DNA from: an uncultured Pelagibacteraceae bacterium
Lineage (GTDB): Bacteria > Pseudomonadota > Alphaproteobacteria > Pelagibacterales > Pelagibacteraceae
DNA: 35,614 bases
Reading direction: 5' to 3'
Assembly: GCA_902571095.1 (NCBI GenBank)
Contig: CACGAV010000010.1
Coordinates: forward strand, 1-35,614
Under the pieces are notes generated by a model that did not search any database, had not been told where the DNA came from, and saw only the letters and a program-made list of their open reading frames with translations. Positions within the stretch are counted from its first letter, which is position 1. Each line of letters opens with the position of its first letter. Shown in pieces: positions 1 to 7,138 of this stretch. The translations under genes and the position numbers were made by a program.

Positions 1-120
1 TCCTGATGATAAGAATTTTATACCATATTTTTTTGAAATTAATCTAGCACCAGTAGTTTTACCACTAGCAGCTGAACCATCTGCAGCAATTGTTATTTTA
101 TAATTTTTTTTTAATTTCAA
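1..120 (-). CDS. cmk: Cytidylate kinase, N-terminal fragment (cut by window edge)
   Basis: This is the first 40 codons of a gene that continues past the left edge of the window. The protein would phosphorylate CMP and dCMP in the cytoplasm. It shows the family's N-terminal beta strand (KITIAADGSAASGKTT) with a P-loop (GSAASGKT), and the last visible residues, LSSG, fit the place where cytidylate kinases carry a (D/S)(T/S)G substrate-binding turn. The likely start is a TTG at 118-120, which overlaps the 3' end of aroA by 23 bases; another in-frame TTG lies four codons upstream. The order aroA-cmk is common in proteobacteria, often followed by rpsA. The family call is good from the P-loop context, but the exact start is uncertain. 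Confidence 0.8.
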   Translation of the reverse strand, partial: MKLKKNYKITIAADGSAASGKTTGARLISKKYGIKFLSSG

Positions 121-1447
121 ATTTACCGCCAAGTAATTTTATAATTTTTAAAAAGGAAGGGGATGAAGTATTTACGGTTTCAAAATTTTTTATCAAAAGT
201 CTAGTTCCTGTGCTCATAGCCAATATGGCAGTAGACATTGCAATTCTGTGATCATTTTTACTATCTATTTTTATCAAACTATTTTTTTTCTTAAAAGTGT
301 TTTTTCCAAATATAGTTAAAGAATTTTTCGAGGAAACAGATCTTACTCCAACTTTTTTTAAAATATTTTTCATTTCCAAAATTCTATTTGATTCTTTATT
401 TGAAAGTTCACTTATTCCCTTAAATTTAGAGGTTCCTTTTGTAAGGGCTGCCATCACAAACAATATTGGATATTCGTCCGTTGCGGAAAGATAATAATCA
501 GAACCACTAATAATTGGTTTCAATTTGCTACCATTAATAACAATATCTCCCACTAATTCATTATTTTCTTTTTTAATATTTTGCATCTTTATCTTTGCCC
601 CATGTGCTTTTAATAATTTATAAAAACCTATTCTTCTATTATTGAGGCATACTTTTTTAATTTTCAGCTTTGATCCTTTATTTAAAATACAAATAGCAGC
701 AAAAAAGGCTGCAGACGATGGATCAGATGGAACTTTAATATCTATACTATTTAAATTATTTTTTCCAAAAACTTTTAAAATATTATTTTCTTTTTCAATT
801 TTAAGACTATTTGAATTACTAATTAAAATATTTTCTGTATGATCTCTTGTTTTTTGCTTTTCTATAATATTTGTAGTTCCAAAAGAATTAATCCCAGCTA
901 AAATGATAGCACTTTTGATTTGAGCGGAATTTCCAGGATTATAATTAATACCAACAGGCATTTCAGAAGATATAAGTTTAAGTGGTAAAAAATTTTTATT
1001 ACTTGGAAAAAACCTAGCACCAAATTCGTTCATCGGTTTTAGAAGTCTAGACATATTTCTTTTTTTTAAGGATTTATCTCCTGTTATTTTAACGGATATA
1101 TTCGGAGTGGTAGAAAGTATTCCAATCAGTAAGCGAGCCAATGTTCCTGAATTTCCGCAATCAAGAACTTGGTTTTTTTTTGAATACAGTGATCCCAAAC
1201 CTTTGCCAAAAACTAAATAGTCGCTTTCATTTTTTTTTTTTATTTTTACACCTAAAATTTGCAAACACCTAATACATGACTTTACATCATCTGAATTAAG
1301 AGCATTACTAATTTTGGAGATATTGTTACTTATTGCGCTTATTAAAAAAGACCTAATTGATATGGATTTATCAGGATCAACATCTACAATTTTATTAAAA
1401 ACTTTTATTTTATCATTGAAAAGAACAGAAAAACTTTTCTTTGGCAT
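98..1447 (-). CDS. aroA: 3-phosphoshikimate 1-carboxyvinyltransferase (EPSP synthase)
   Basis: The enzyme joins phosphoenolpyruvate to shikimate-3-phosphate, the sixth step of the cytoplasmic shikimate pathway. At 449 residues it has normal family length. Visible motifs are DKSISIRS (about 26-33), DCGNSGT (96-102), SAQIK (174-178), RDHTE (201-205), a TDEYP catalytic segment, a KES(D/N)R-like segment and NDHRIAM near the C-terminus. RDHTE and SAQIK resemble class II enzymes. The class II GDKX and NXTR positions instead read PDKS and NNRR, and the loop is GNSGT rather than GNAAT, so class and inhibitor sensitivity cannot be assigned safely. It starts two bases after the lptB stop with a weak GGAAAA ribosome site and overlaps cmk. 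A 12-adenine run (coding sense, 1230-1241) lies in the codons for KIKKKN. Confidence 0.95.
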   Translation of the reverse strand: MPKKSFSVLFNDKIKVFNKIVDVDPDKSISIRSFLISAISNNISKISNALNSDDVKSCIRCLQILGVKIKKKNESDYLVFGKGLGSLYSKKNQVLDCGNSGTLARLLIGILSTTPNISVKITGDKSLKKRNMSRLLKPMNEFGARFFPSNKNFLPLKLISSEMPVGINYNPGNSAQIKSAIILAGINSFGTTNIIEKQKTRDHTENILISNSNSLKIEKENNILKVFGKNNLNSIDIKVPSDPSSAAFFAAICILNKGSKLKIKKVCLNNRRIGFYKLLKAHGAKIKMQNIKKENNELVGDIVINGSKLKPIISGSDYYLSATDEYPILFVMAALTKGTSKFKGISELSNKESNRILEMKNILKKVGVRSVSSKNSLTIFGKNTFKKKNSLIKIDSKNDHRIAMSTAILAMSTGTRLLIKNFETVNTSSPSFLKIIKLLGGKFEIKKKL

Positions 1448-1449
1448 AC

Positions 1450-2205
1450 TTAATTTTCCAAAGATCCAAAATACAATTCTCTTGCTTTAGTAGATTTTAA
1501 AATATCTTTAGGTTTTCCAGATGCAACAATTGTTTGTTCGCCGATAACGTAAGCTCTGTCAACTATTTCAAAAAGGTTTTGGACTTGGTGATCCGTTATT
1601 ATGATTCCACAACCATAAGATTGGAGTTTTAAAATAAATTTTTGTATGTCTTGAACAATTATAGGATCTAATGCAGCCATAGGTTCGTCCAATAAAATAA
1701 CTTTTGGACTATTTATTAGAGTTCTTGCAATTTGAAGCCTTCTTACCTCACCACCCGAAAGAGAGTTTGCATTTATATTTCTTAGATGCTGCAGATTGAA
1801 TTCTGTTAAAAGTTTTTCAACCATCAGACGTTGTTGTTCACTGTCTTTAATAGCAATTTGACATACACCAAGTAAGTTATCAAATACGCTCATATTAAAA
1901 ATACTTCTGTATTGGCTCAAATAACCGATCCCAAGTTTTGCCCTTTCATGAATAGGTTTTGAAGTTATATCTTTTTGATTTAAAAAAATATTTCCATTGT
2001 CAATTTTATATTGTCCAATAATTGCTCCATAAAGAGTTGATTTTCCAGAACCATTTGGTCCAATAAGGCCAACTATTTCACCGGGATAAAGATCCAGATT
2101 AATTTTTTTTAATATTGGTCTTCCATCAAAGGACTTGCTGACCCCTTTAACTTGTAATACAGGTTTATTTTTTTTAAATTTTATAATTCTAAAGCTTTTT
2201 TTCAT
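1450..2205 (-). CDS. lptB: LPS export ABC transporter ATP-binding protein LptB
   Basis: This is the cytoplasmic ATPase that powers lipopolysaccharide extraction from the inner membrane with LptF, LptG and LptC. All ABC motifs are intact: Walker A GPNGSGKST (49-57), signature LSGGE (149-153), Walker B VILLDEP (169-175) and the switch histidine in ITDHQ (H206). The 251 residues are slightly longer than the enterobacterial protein because of about 15 extra N-terminal residues. It begins directly after the lptC stop, so the two are probably translationally coupled. The subfamily is set mainly by overall similarity to LptB/LivF-type ATPases plus its place after kdsD-lptC. Confidence 0.94.
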   Translation of the reverse strand: MKKSFRIIKFKKNKPVLQVKGVSKSFDGRPILKKINLDLYPGEIVGLIGPNGSGKSTLYGAIIGQYKIDNGNIFLNQKDITSKPIHERAKLGIGYLSQYRSIFNMSVFDNLLGVCQIAIKDSEQQRLMVEKLLTEFNLQHLRNINANSLSGGEVRRLQIARTLINSPKVILLDEPMAALDPIIVQDIQKFILKLQSYGCGIIITDHQVQNLFEIVDRAYVIGEQTIVASGKPKDILKSTKARELYFGSLEN

Positions 2206-2808
2206 TTAATAATTTACTTTTATATTAACTTTATCATCATTGTACATAGAAATTCTAAGTTTTTTTTCATTTAGGTCAAAATTAAGTTTATCAGCCACTA
2301 AATTTCCTTCAGGAGCCTCAGCCACAACATTATTTTCAACAAAAAGATAATTTTCTGAATTAATAAAATTTGCTTTTTCTGCAAAAATTTTATTTTCTAG
2401 ATAGAACATTTTAACATTATTCTCGAACTCCATGTCATTTGTAATATTATCATATAATCCCTTATCACTAATAATTTCTAATATAGTTCCGTCTTTAAAA
2501 AAAAATCTACAATATACTTGTTTCATATAAATAAGGTTTGGTTGAGTATTGGTAAATTCAGCATTATCAGAATTTATTATAAATTTATTTTCATTGGCAT
2601 CAAACCCAGTATATTCTACATCCTCAAAAGTACTTACTTCATCAACAGAACTATCTTTTTCAGATGTAACTTTCTTATCTTGTTTTTTTGATGGTGAACC
2701 TTGTTTTTCATTATTAAAATAAGTAAAAAAAATTATTAAAATTCCTAAACTAATTAGAAAAAGTTGGAAAAGGGCTCTTTTATTTATTTTTTTCTTATTT
2801 AATTCCAT
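2206..2808 (-). CDS. lptC: LPS export periplasmic protein LptC (bitopic)
   Basis: This 200-residue protein has a short basic N-terminus, one membrane helix (about 12-31), a charged Lys/Ser linker (about 37-62) and a region of alternating short strands with FENNVKM and VENNVVAEAPEGN repeats, typical of the OstA/LptC beta-jellyroll. LptC passes LPS from LptBFG towards the periplasmic bridge. It overlaps the end of kdsD by 14 bases and abuts lptB. In many proteobacteria lptA lies between lptC and lptB; here nothing fits between them. The single membrane anchor favours LptC over LptA, although the two folds are alike and sequence conservation is low. Confidence 0.82.
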   Translation of the reverse strand: MELNKKKINKRALFQLFLISLGILIIFFTYFNNEKQGSPSKKQDKKVTSEKDSSVDEVSTFEDVEYTGFDANENKFIINSDNAEFTNTQPNLIYMKQVYCRFFFKDGTILEIISDKGLYDNITNDMEFENNVKMFYLENKIFAEKANFINSENYLFVENNVVAEAPEGNLVADKLNFDLNEKKLRISMYNDDKVNIKVNY

Positions 2809-3778
2809 ATTTTAATAAGGAATGAATATGTAGTATTCCAATTGGTTTAAATAAAACTTTATTTTTCTTATAATCTTTTTCAGAGGATACTAAAAGACTA
2901 GTTATTTTTTTTTCGCTCATAATTGCAAGAGCTTTCGCAGCAGACATGTTTTCACTTACATATAGAGGTTTTTTACTCATAAGCGTTGTAACCTTATTTT
3001 TCTTAAAAAACTTTTTTGCACCTCTCCTTATATCTCCGTCAGTTACTATACCTATAGCGTTTTTATTTTTAATAACAATTCCTAAACCTAAATTTTTTTT
3101 ACTAATTATTTGAATAGCTTTTAAAATGTTATCGTTATAGTTTATCAAAGGGAGTTTATTTCCCTTTATCATAAGATCTTTAACTAACAGAAGTGCTTGA
3201 CCTATACTTCCTCCTGGATGAAATATTTTGAAACGTTCTTTTGAAAAATTAAATTTGTACATCAGAGCAGAACATAAACAATCTCCAAAAAGCAATGTTA
3301 TGCTAGTTGATGTAGTAGGGACAATTCCGGTTGGATCTGACTCCCTCACTTTTGGTAAAACTATTGACACGTCACTTGCTTTTAGAAGCAAACTATCTTT
3401 CTTAGATGAAACTCCAATTATTTTGATATTAAAACGATTAGCATACTTAAGCATATTTATAAGTTCAGGTGTATTCCCAGAATATGAAAATATTAAAAGT
3501 ATGTCTCTTTTGTCTATTTGACCCAAGTCACCATGATTAGCTTCTCCGGGGTTTAAATAAAAAGATGGGAAGCCAACAGAGGATAGTGTTGCTGACACTT
3601 TTCGAGCAATCAAACCACTTTTACCAATGCCAGCCACAATAATTTTACCTCTGCAGTTTGAAATTACATCTATAGCTTTTAAAAAAATACTATTAAATAT
3701 TTTATTAATTTTTTTTAATTCAGAAATTTGAATTGACGAAGTTTTCTTTGCGATTTTTATAAAATTTATCTTTTTCAT
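2795..3778 (-). CDS. kdsD: Arabinose-5-phosphate isomerase (KpsF/GutQ family)
   Basis: It converts ribulose-5-phosphate to arabinose-5-phosphate, the first step towards Kdo for LPS. The 327 residues show an N-terminal SIS sugar-isomerase domain (about 35-175, with AGIGKSGLIARK at 49-60 and NPGEANHGD at 76-84) followed by two CBS domains (from about 205 to the end, with VTDGDIRR and a second ITSLLV-type segment). This is the normal architecture and length. Its ATG shares one base with the rnd stop (TAATG) and its end overlaps lptC by 14 bases, so rnd-kdsD-lptC-lptB looks like one transcript. kdsB, a later enzyme of the same pathway, lies at 20994. Confidence 0.94.
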   Translation of the reverse strand: MKKINFIKIAKKTSSIQISELKKINKIFNSIFLKAIDVISNCRGKIIVAGIGKSGLIARKVSATLSSVGFPSFYLNPGEANHGDLGQIDKRDILLIFSYSGNTPELINMLKYANRFNIKIIGVSSKKDSLLLKASDVSIVLPKVRESDPTGIVPTTSTSITLLFGDCLCSALMYKFNFSKERFKIFHPGGSIGQALLLVKDLMIKGNKLPLINYNDNILKAIQIISKKNLGLGIVIKNKNAIGIVTDGDIRRGAKKFFKKNKVTTLMSKKPLYVSENMSAAKALAIMSEKKITSLLVSSEKDYKKNKVLFKPIGILHIHSLLKYGIK

Positions 3779-4401
3779 TAATGCTCAAAAATATCAAATT
3801 TAAAACCAGATTGATCTAGCTTAATTCTTGTATCTAAAAATGTTATACAACTATTATATAGCTCCATTCTATTTTCCCTTTTAAGCATCTTCATTAATTC
3901 CTCTTTTATTTTGTGCAGAAAAACAACATCATTAGCCGCATATTCTAATTGTTTGCTACTCAATTCATTAATATCTTTATTCCAATCACTACTGCTAGTT
4001 CTTTTATCTAAATTTTTATTACAAAATTCATATACCAAATTTTTTAGTCCATGCTGGTCTGTATAAGTTCTAACTACTTTGCTAGCTATTTTAGTGTCGA
4101 AAATATTTCTTACTTTACACTTCAAAAAAAATTCTAATGCATTTTTGTCAAACCTCAAAAAATGACCAATTTTTAAAATTTTTTCATTTTCAAGGATTGA
4201 TACTAAATTTGGTGCTTTATAAGTTTTTCTATCAGGTTGAATCACATAGACATTTCCAGAGGAGTCACATAGTTGAATTAGGCTTAACTTATCTCTTTCA
4301 GGTATCTTCAAACCAGTTGCTTCAGTATCTATAGCTACACTATCTTTAATTTTTGCGACAATTTCCTTAGGCAAATCATTTGAAAATTTATTTATCTTCA
4401 T
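3778..4401 (-). CDS. rnd: Ribonuclease D-like 3'-5' exonuclease (short form)
   Basis: This is a DEDD-family 3'-5' exonuclease that trims structured RNAs such as tRNA precursors. The metal-binding residues are visible: Exo I AIDTEATG (D25, E27), Exo II IGHFLRFD (D85) and Exo III YAAND (Y154, D158), with FDTK (D102) between. At 207 residues it is the nuclease domain only; the HRDC domains of E. coli RNase D are absent, as is usual for alphaproteobacterial short forms. It heads the kdsD-lptC-lptB-aroA-cmk run. Its start is 18 bases from the divergent NDUFA9-like gene, so its promoter must overlap that gene's start region. Confidence 0.9.
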   Translation of the reverse strand: MKINKFSNDLPKEIVAKIKDSVAIDTEATGLKIPERDKLSLIQLCDSSGNVYVIQPDRKTYKAPNLVSILENEKILKIGHFLRFDKNALEFFLKCKVRNIFDTKIASKVVRTYTDQHGLKNLVYEFCNKNLDKRTSSSDWNKDINELSSKQLEYAANDVVFLHKIKEELMKMLKRENRMELYNSCITFLDTRIKLDQSGFKFDIFEH

Positions 4402-4419
4402 ATACTCATTCTAATTACC

Positions 4420-5364
4420 ATGAACAATTACCCGATAGCAACAATTCTAGGTGGTGGGGGTTTTATAGGCCGGTATCTTGTCAGAAATTTGACGAAGAAG
4501 AACTATAGATGCATTATTCCTACTCGTAACCCATTTACTAAGGTTTATTTGAAGACACAGGCGCCTCCGGGAGCAATAGAATTAATTAAATTTGGTCAAA
4601 ATAATTTTGAAGAAATTAAAAACGCTGTAGAAAATTCAGATGTAGTTATTAATCTTTGTGGAATATTATTTGAAAATAGAAAACAAAAATTTAATAGTAT
4701 TCACGGAGATATTCCTGAAAGCATCGCAAAACTATGCGCACAATCAAAAGTAAAAAAATTTATTCATGTTTCTGCTATTGGTGCTAGTAAAGACTCAAAA
4801 TCAAAATATCAGCAATCTAAATTTTTAGGTGAAGAAAAAGCTTTAAATAATTTTGATAAAACAGTTATTATAAGACCAAGTGTTGTAATTGGTAATGAAG
4901 ATAATTTTACAAATTTATTTGCTAAATTAAGCCTTTCGCCAATAATTCCCGTAGTGAATGTAAATTATAAATTTGAGCCTATTTTCGTAAATGATGTAGC
5001 AAGAGCAATTTTAAAAGCTATAGAGACAAAAAATAATGAAGGAAAAATTTATGAACTAGGTGGCGGCAGGGTGATTAGTTTTGGCGATATGATAAAACTA
5101 ATTTTAAGCACAATTGGAAAAAAAAGATTTGTTGCTGATGTGCCGATGACTTTAGCAAAAATTCAAAGTTCGCTTTTAGGTATTTTACCAATTGATCCAA
5201 TTATAACAAAAGATCAATGTCTAATACTTTCTGAAAAAGATAATGTGGTATCTGGAGATCACTTAACTTTAAAAGATTTAAATATCAAACCGACGGATAT
5301 TGAAAAAGAAATGGAAAAGTGGCTGTGGCGTTACCGATCAGGTGGAGAATTCGCAAAAGTCTAG
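4420..5364 (+). CDS. Complex I NDUFA9-family / NAD(P)-binding epimerase-like protein
   Basis: This is a 314-residue extended short-chain dehydrogenase-like protein. It begins with a strand and a glycine-rich nucleotide-binding loop (ILGGGGFIGRYL, about 9-20) and carries YQQSK (Y130, K134) at the position of the YxxxK motif. The VSAIGA and FVNDVARAI segments resemble the atypical SDR group that includes mitochondrial NDUFA9, an accessory subunit of NADH dehydrogenase. Alphaproteobacterial members are annotated as complex I NDUFA9 family; whether this one binds complex I is unknown. Its TAG stop interlocks with the TAG of the convergent lipid kinase in one CTAG palindrome (5361-5364). Confidence 0.8.
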   Translation: MNNYPIATILGGGGFIGRYLVRNLTKKNYRCIIPTRNPFTKVYLKTQAPPGAIELIKFGQNNFEEIKNAVENSDVVINLCGILFENRKQKFNSIHGDIPESIAKLCAQSKVKKFIHVSAIGASKDSKSKYQQSKFLGEEKALNNFDKTVIIRPSVVIGNEDNFTNLFAKLSLSPIIPVVNVNYKFEPIFVNDVARAILKAIETKNNEGKIYELGGGRVISFGDMIKLILSTIGKKRFVADVPMTLAKIQSSLLGILPIDPIITKDQCLILSEKDNVVSGDHLTLKDLNIKPTDIEKEMEKWLWRYRSGGEFAKV

Positions 5365-6260
5365 GGTACTAACAAGTTAAAAGATTTATCACTTTTTCTA
5401 ATTATTAATTTGTCTTCAAAACCAAAGTCCTCACCATCTATTTGTGAGAGAACTTTATTTTCAAGTTTATCAATTTCTAACTTATCAAGCTCTTTAGTAA
5501 TAATACTTTTTGCTCTACTTAAATCCCCTTTTGATAATATTAGCCAAAGGTAATATAAAATTTTAATTCTTGAAAGATCTTCAAATATATAAGCAATAAC
5601 TTTATTATCAAAAATATTTGTTTTTTTCGTAATAGAGTGTGGTCCTGCATAATATTTTGAATTTGTTACAAGTACCCAATCGGCTTTAATTATTTTTCCA
5701 TCGACATTAACTTTCATCTTTTTATTTTTTAGAAATATAAAATGTTGCAGACCTTTAAGCGCAAAAATTATCTTACCTAAATATTTTTTAATTTGAGAGT
5801 CTATTGAATGCACAATCTCTGAGTCAAAACCAATCCCAGCCATAAGAAAGAAATATTTATCATTAATTTTTGCAAGATTAATTTTTTTGGTGTTTTCTGA
5901 AACAAGTACTTTATAAATTTCTTTAGCTTTTTTTTCTATTTGTGTTTCAATCTGAAGTATATTTGCTGTTCCTGCAGGTATGTAACCGATAATAGGCTTA
6001 TCAATGTCTTTGTACTTATTTATGATCTGATTTATTCCAAAACATACTGAACCATCACCACCTGCAATTACGACTCTATCTGTGTTATTTTTTGATAATT
6101 CACTAAAAACTTTTTCAGCATCTTTTTCAGAGCTGGTTTTAAATAACTCTACCGAATGATCTATTTTAAGAAGCTCTATTACTTTGTTGATAAGCTTTAA
6201 TTTTCTTCCACCTGCTGCGTTAGCATTAAAAATGATGGAAAATTTTAATTTTTTAATCAT
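5361..6260 (-). CDS. Diacylglycerol kinase family lipid kinase
   Basis: This 299-residue protein has a DAGK catalytic domain: FNANAAGG (11-18), the nucleotide-binding GGDGS (67-71), PAGTAN (95-100), and MAGIGFDSE followed by a C-terminal beta-rich half as in YegS/DgkB/BmrU proteins. The family phosphorylates diacylglycerol or related lipids at the membrane. Its start lies 60 bases from the divergent plcP, and the plcP PhoB-box array begins only two bases upstream of its ATG. That placement suggests opposite control of a kinase that makes phosphatidate and a phospholipase that makes diacylglycerol. The exact substrate is not readable from sequence; a sphingoid or other lipid kinase is possible. 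Confidence 0.85.
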   Translation of the reverse strand: MIKKLKFSIIFNANAAGGRKLKLINKVIELLKIDHSVELFKTSSEKDAEKVFSELSKNNTDRVVIAGGDGSVCFGINQIINKYKDIDKPIIGYIPAGTANILQIETQIEKKAKEIYKVLVSENTKKINLAKINDKYFFLMAGIGFDSEIVHSIDSQIKKYLGKIIFALKGLQHFIFLKNKKMKVNVDGKIIKADWVLVTNSKYYAGPHSITKKTNIFDNKVIAYIFEDLSRIKILYYLWLILSKGDLSRAKSIITKELDKLEIDKLENKVLSQIDGEDFGFEDKLIIRKSDKSFNLLVP

Positions 6261-6261
6261 T

Positions 6262-6290
6262 TTTTAACATTTCTGTAACATATTTATGAT
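6262..6290 (+). promoter_or_regulatory. PhoB box array and -10 upstream of plcP-agt
   Basis: Three 7-base units start at exact 11-base steps: TTTTAAC (6262), CTGTAAC (6273) and TTATGAT (6284). The first two match the TTGTAAY units seen before pstC. A -10-like TATGAT (6285-6290) follows the second unit by five bases, the same geometry as before pstS and pstC. Transcription would start near 6297, giving a leader of about 24 bases. The array faces plcP but also lies directly upstream of the divergent lipid kinase start codon (6258-6260). Confidence 0.65.
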
Positions 6291-6320
6291 TCAACTAAAA
6301 GAAGAGATTCGTTTTATAAA

Positions 6321-7133
6321 ATGAAACAAATAAAATCTAGCGCCGAAGGAAAAATACTTACATTTAAAAGTATATTCATCTCAGATGTTCATCTAGGAAC
6401 AGTTGGTTGCCAAGCAAATAAACTCTTAGAATTTTATAAACACACAAGATCAGAAAATCTTTATTTGGTGGGAGACATCTTCGATATTTGGGCTCTCAAA
6501 AAAAGTTTTTTTTGGCCACAAGAACACAATGATGTCATTCAAAAAACTCTTAGAAAGGCAAGACACGGTACAAAAGTAAAATATATTACAGGAAACCACG
6601 ATGAGATTTTTAGAAAGTTTGTTCCAATAAATTTTGGTGATGTTGAGTTAATAAACAAATGTATACATGAAACAGTTGATAAAAAAAAATATGTGGTAAT
6701 TCATGGAGACCAGTGGGATGGTGTTATGAAATATGCACCCTGGTTATCTAAAGTGGGTGCCATCGCTTATAATTTCTTATTAAGATTAAATAATTTAGTA
6801 AATTTTATTAGAAACATTTTTGGCAAGGAGAAGTGGTCGCTTGCAAAATTTTTAAAAAATAAAGTAAAGAATGCAGTTAAATATATAGGTGATTATGAAA
6901 AAACTGTATCAAGCTACGGTAAAAAGAAAAATGTCGACGGAATTATTTGTGGACATATTCATAAAGCTTCAAATCAAAATTTTGATGGAGTGAACTATTT
7001 AAATTGTGGTGATTGGGTAGAGAACTGCACTGCTCTTGTAGAGCATCTAGATGGAAAAATGGAAATTATTAAGTGGGATGAAATTAGACAAGAAATAGTA
7101 AATTACAGAACTCAGCTTAAAGAGGTAGTTTAA
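6321..7133 (+). CDS. plcP: Metallophosphoesterase, probable phospholipase C PlcP
   Basis: This is a calcineurin-like metallophosphoesterase of 270 residues with the whole metal-ligand set: SDVHLG (D22, H24), GDIFDIW (D52), GNHDE (91-95), HGD (128-130) and GHIH (211-214). It belongs to the LpxH-like branch. In Sinorhizobium, other marine bacteria and SAR11, PlcP of this branch removes the phosphate-containing head group from phospholipids under phosphate starvation, leaving diacylglycerol. The call as PlcP rather than LpxH rests on the PhoB-box array just upstream, the glycosyltransferase five bases downstream and the neighbouring pst/pho genes. No signal peptide is seen, so it should act at the inner leaflet. 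The leader carries an AGAAGAGA ribosome site. Confidence 0.86.
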   Translation: MKQIKSSAEGKILTFKSIFISDVHLGTVGCQANKLLEFYKHTRSENLYLVGDIFDIWALKKSFFWPQEHNDVIQKTLRKARHGTKVKYITGNHDEIFRKFVPINFGDVELINKCIHETVDKKKYVVIHGDQWDGVMKYAPWLSKVGAIAYNFLLRLNNLVNFIRNIFGKEKWSLAKFLKNKVKNAVKYIGDYEKTVSSYGKKKNVDGIICGHIHKASNQNFDGVNYLNCGDWVENCTALVEHLDGKMEIIKWDEIRQEIVNYRTQLKEVV

Positions 7134-7138
7134 CATTT

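Noticed and set aside
6321-7133. LpxH (UDP-2,3-diacylglucosamine hydrolase) as the identity of the metallophosphoesterase
   Set aside because: Fold and motifs fit, but the PhoB array, the coupled glycosyltransferase and the pst-pho setting favour PlcP; alphaproteobacteria generally use LpxI for the lipid A step.
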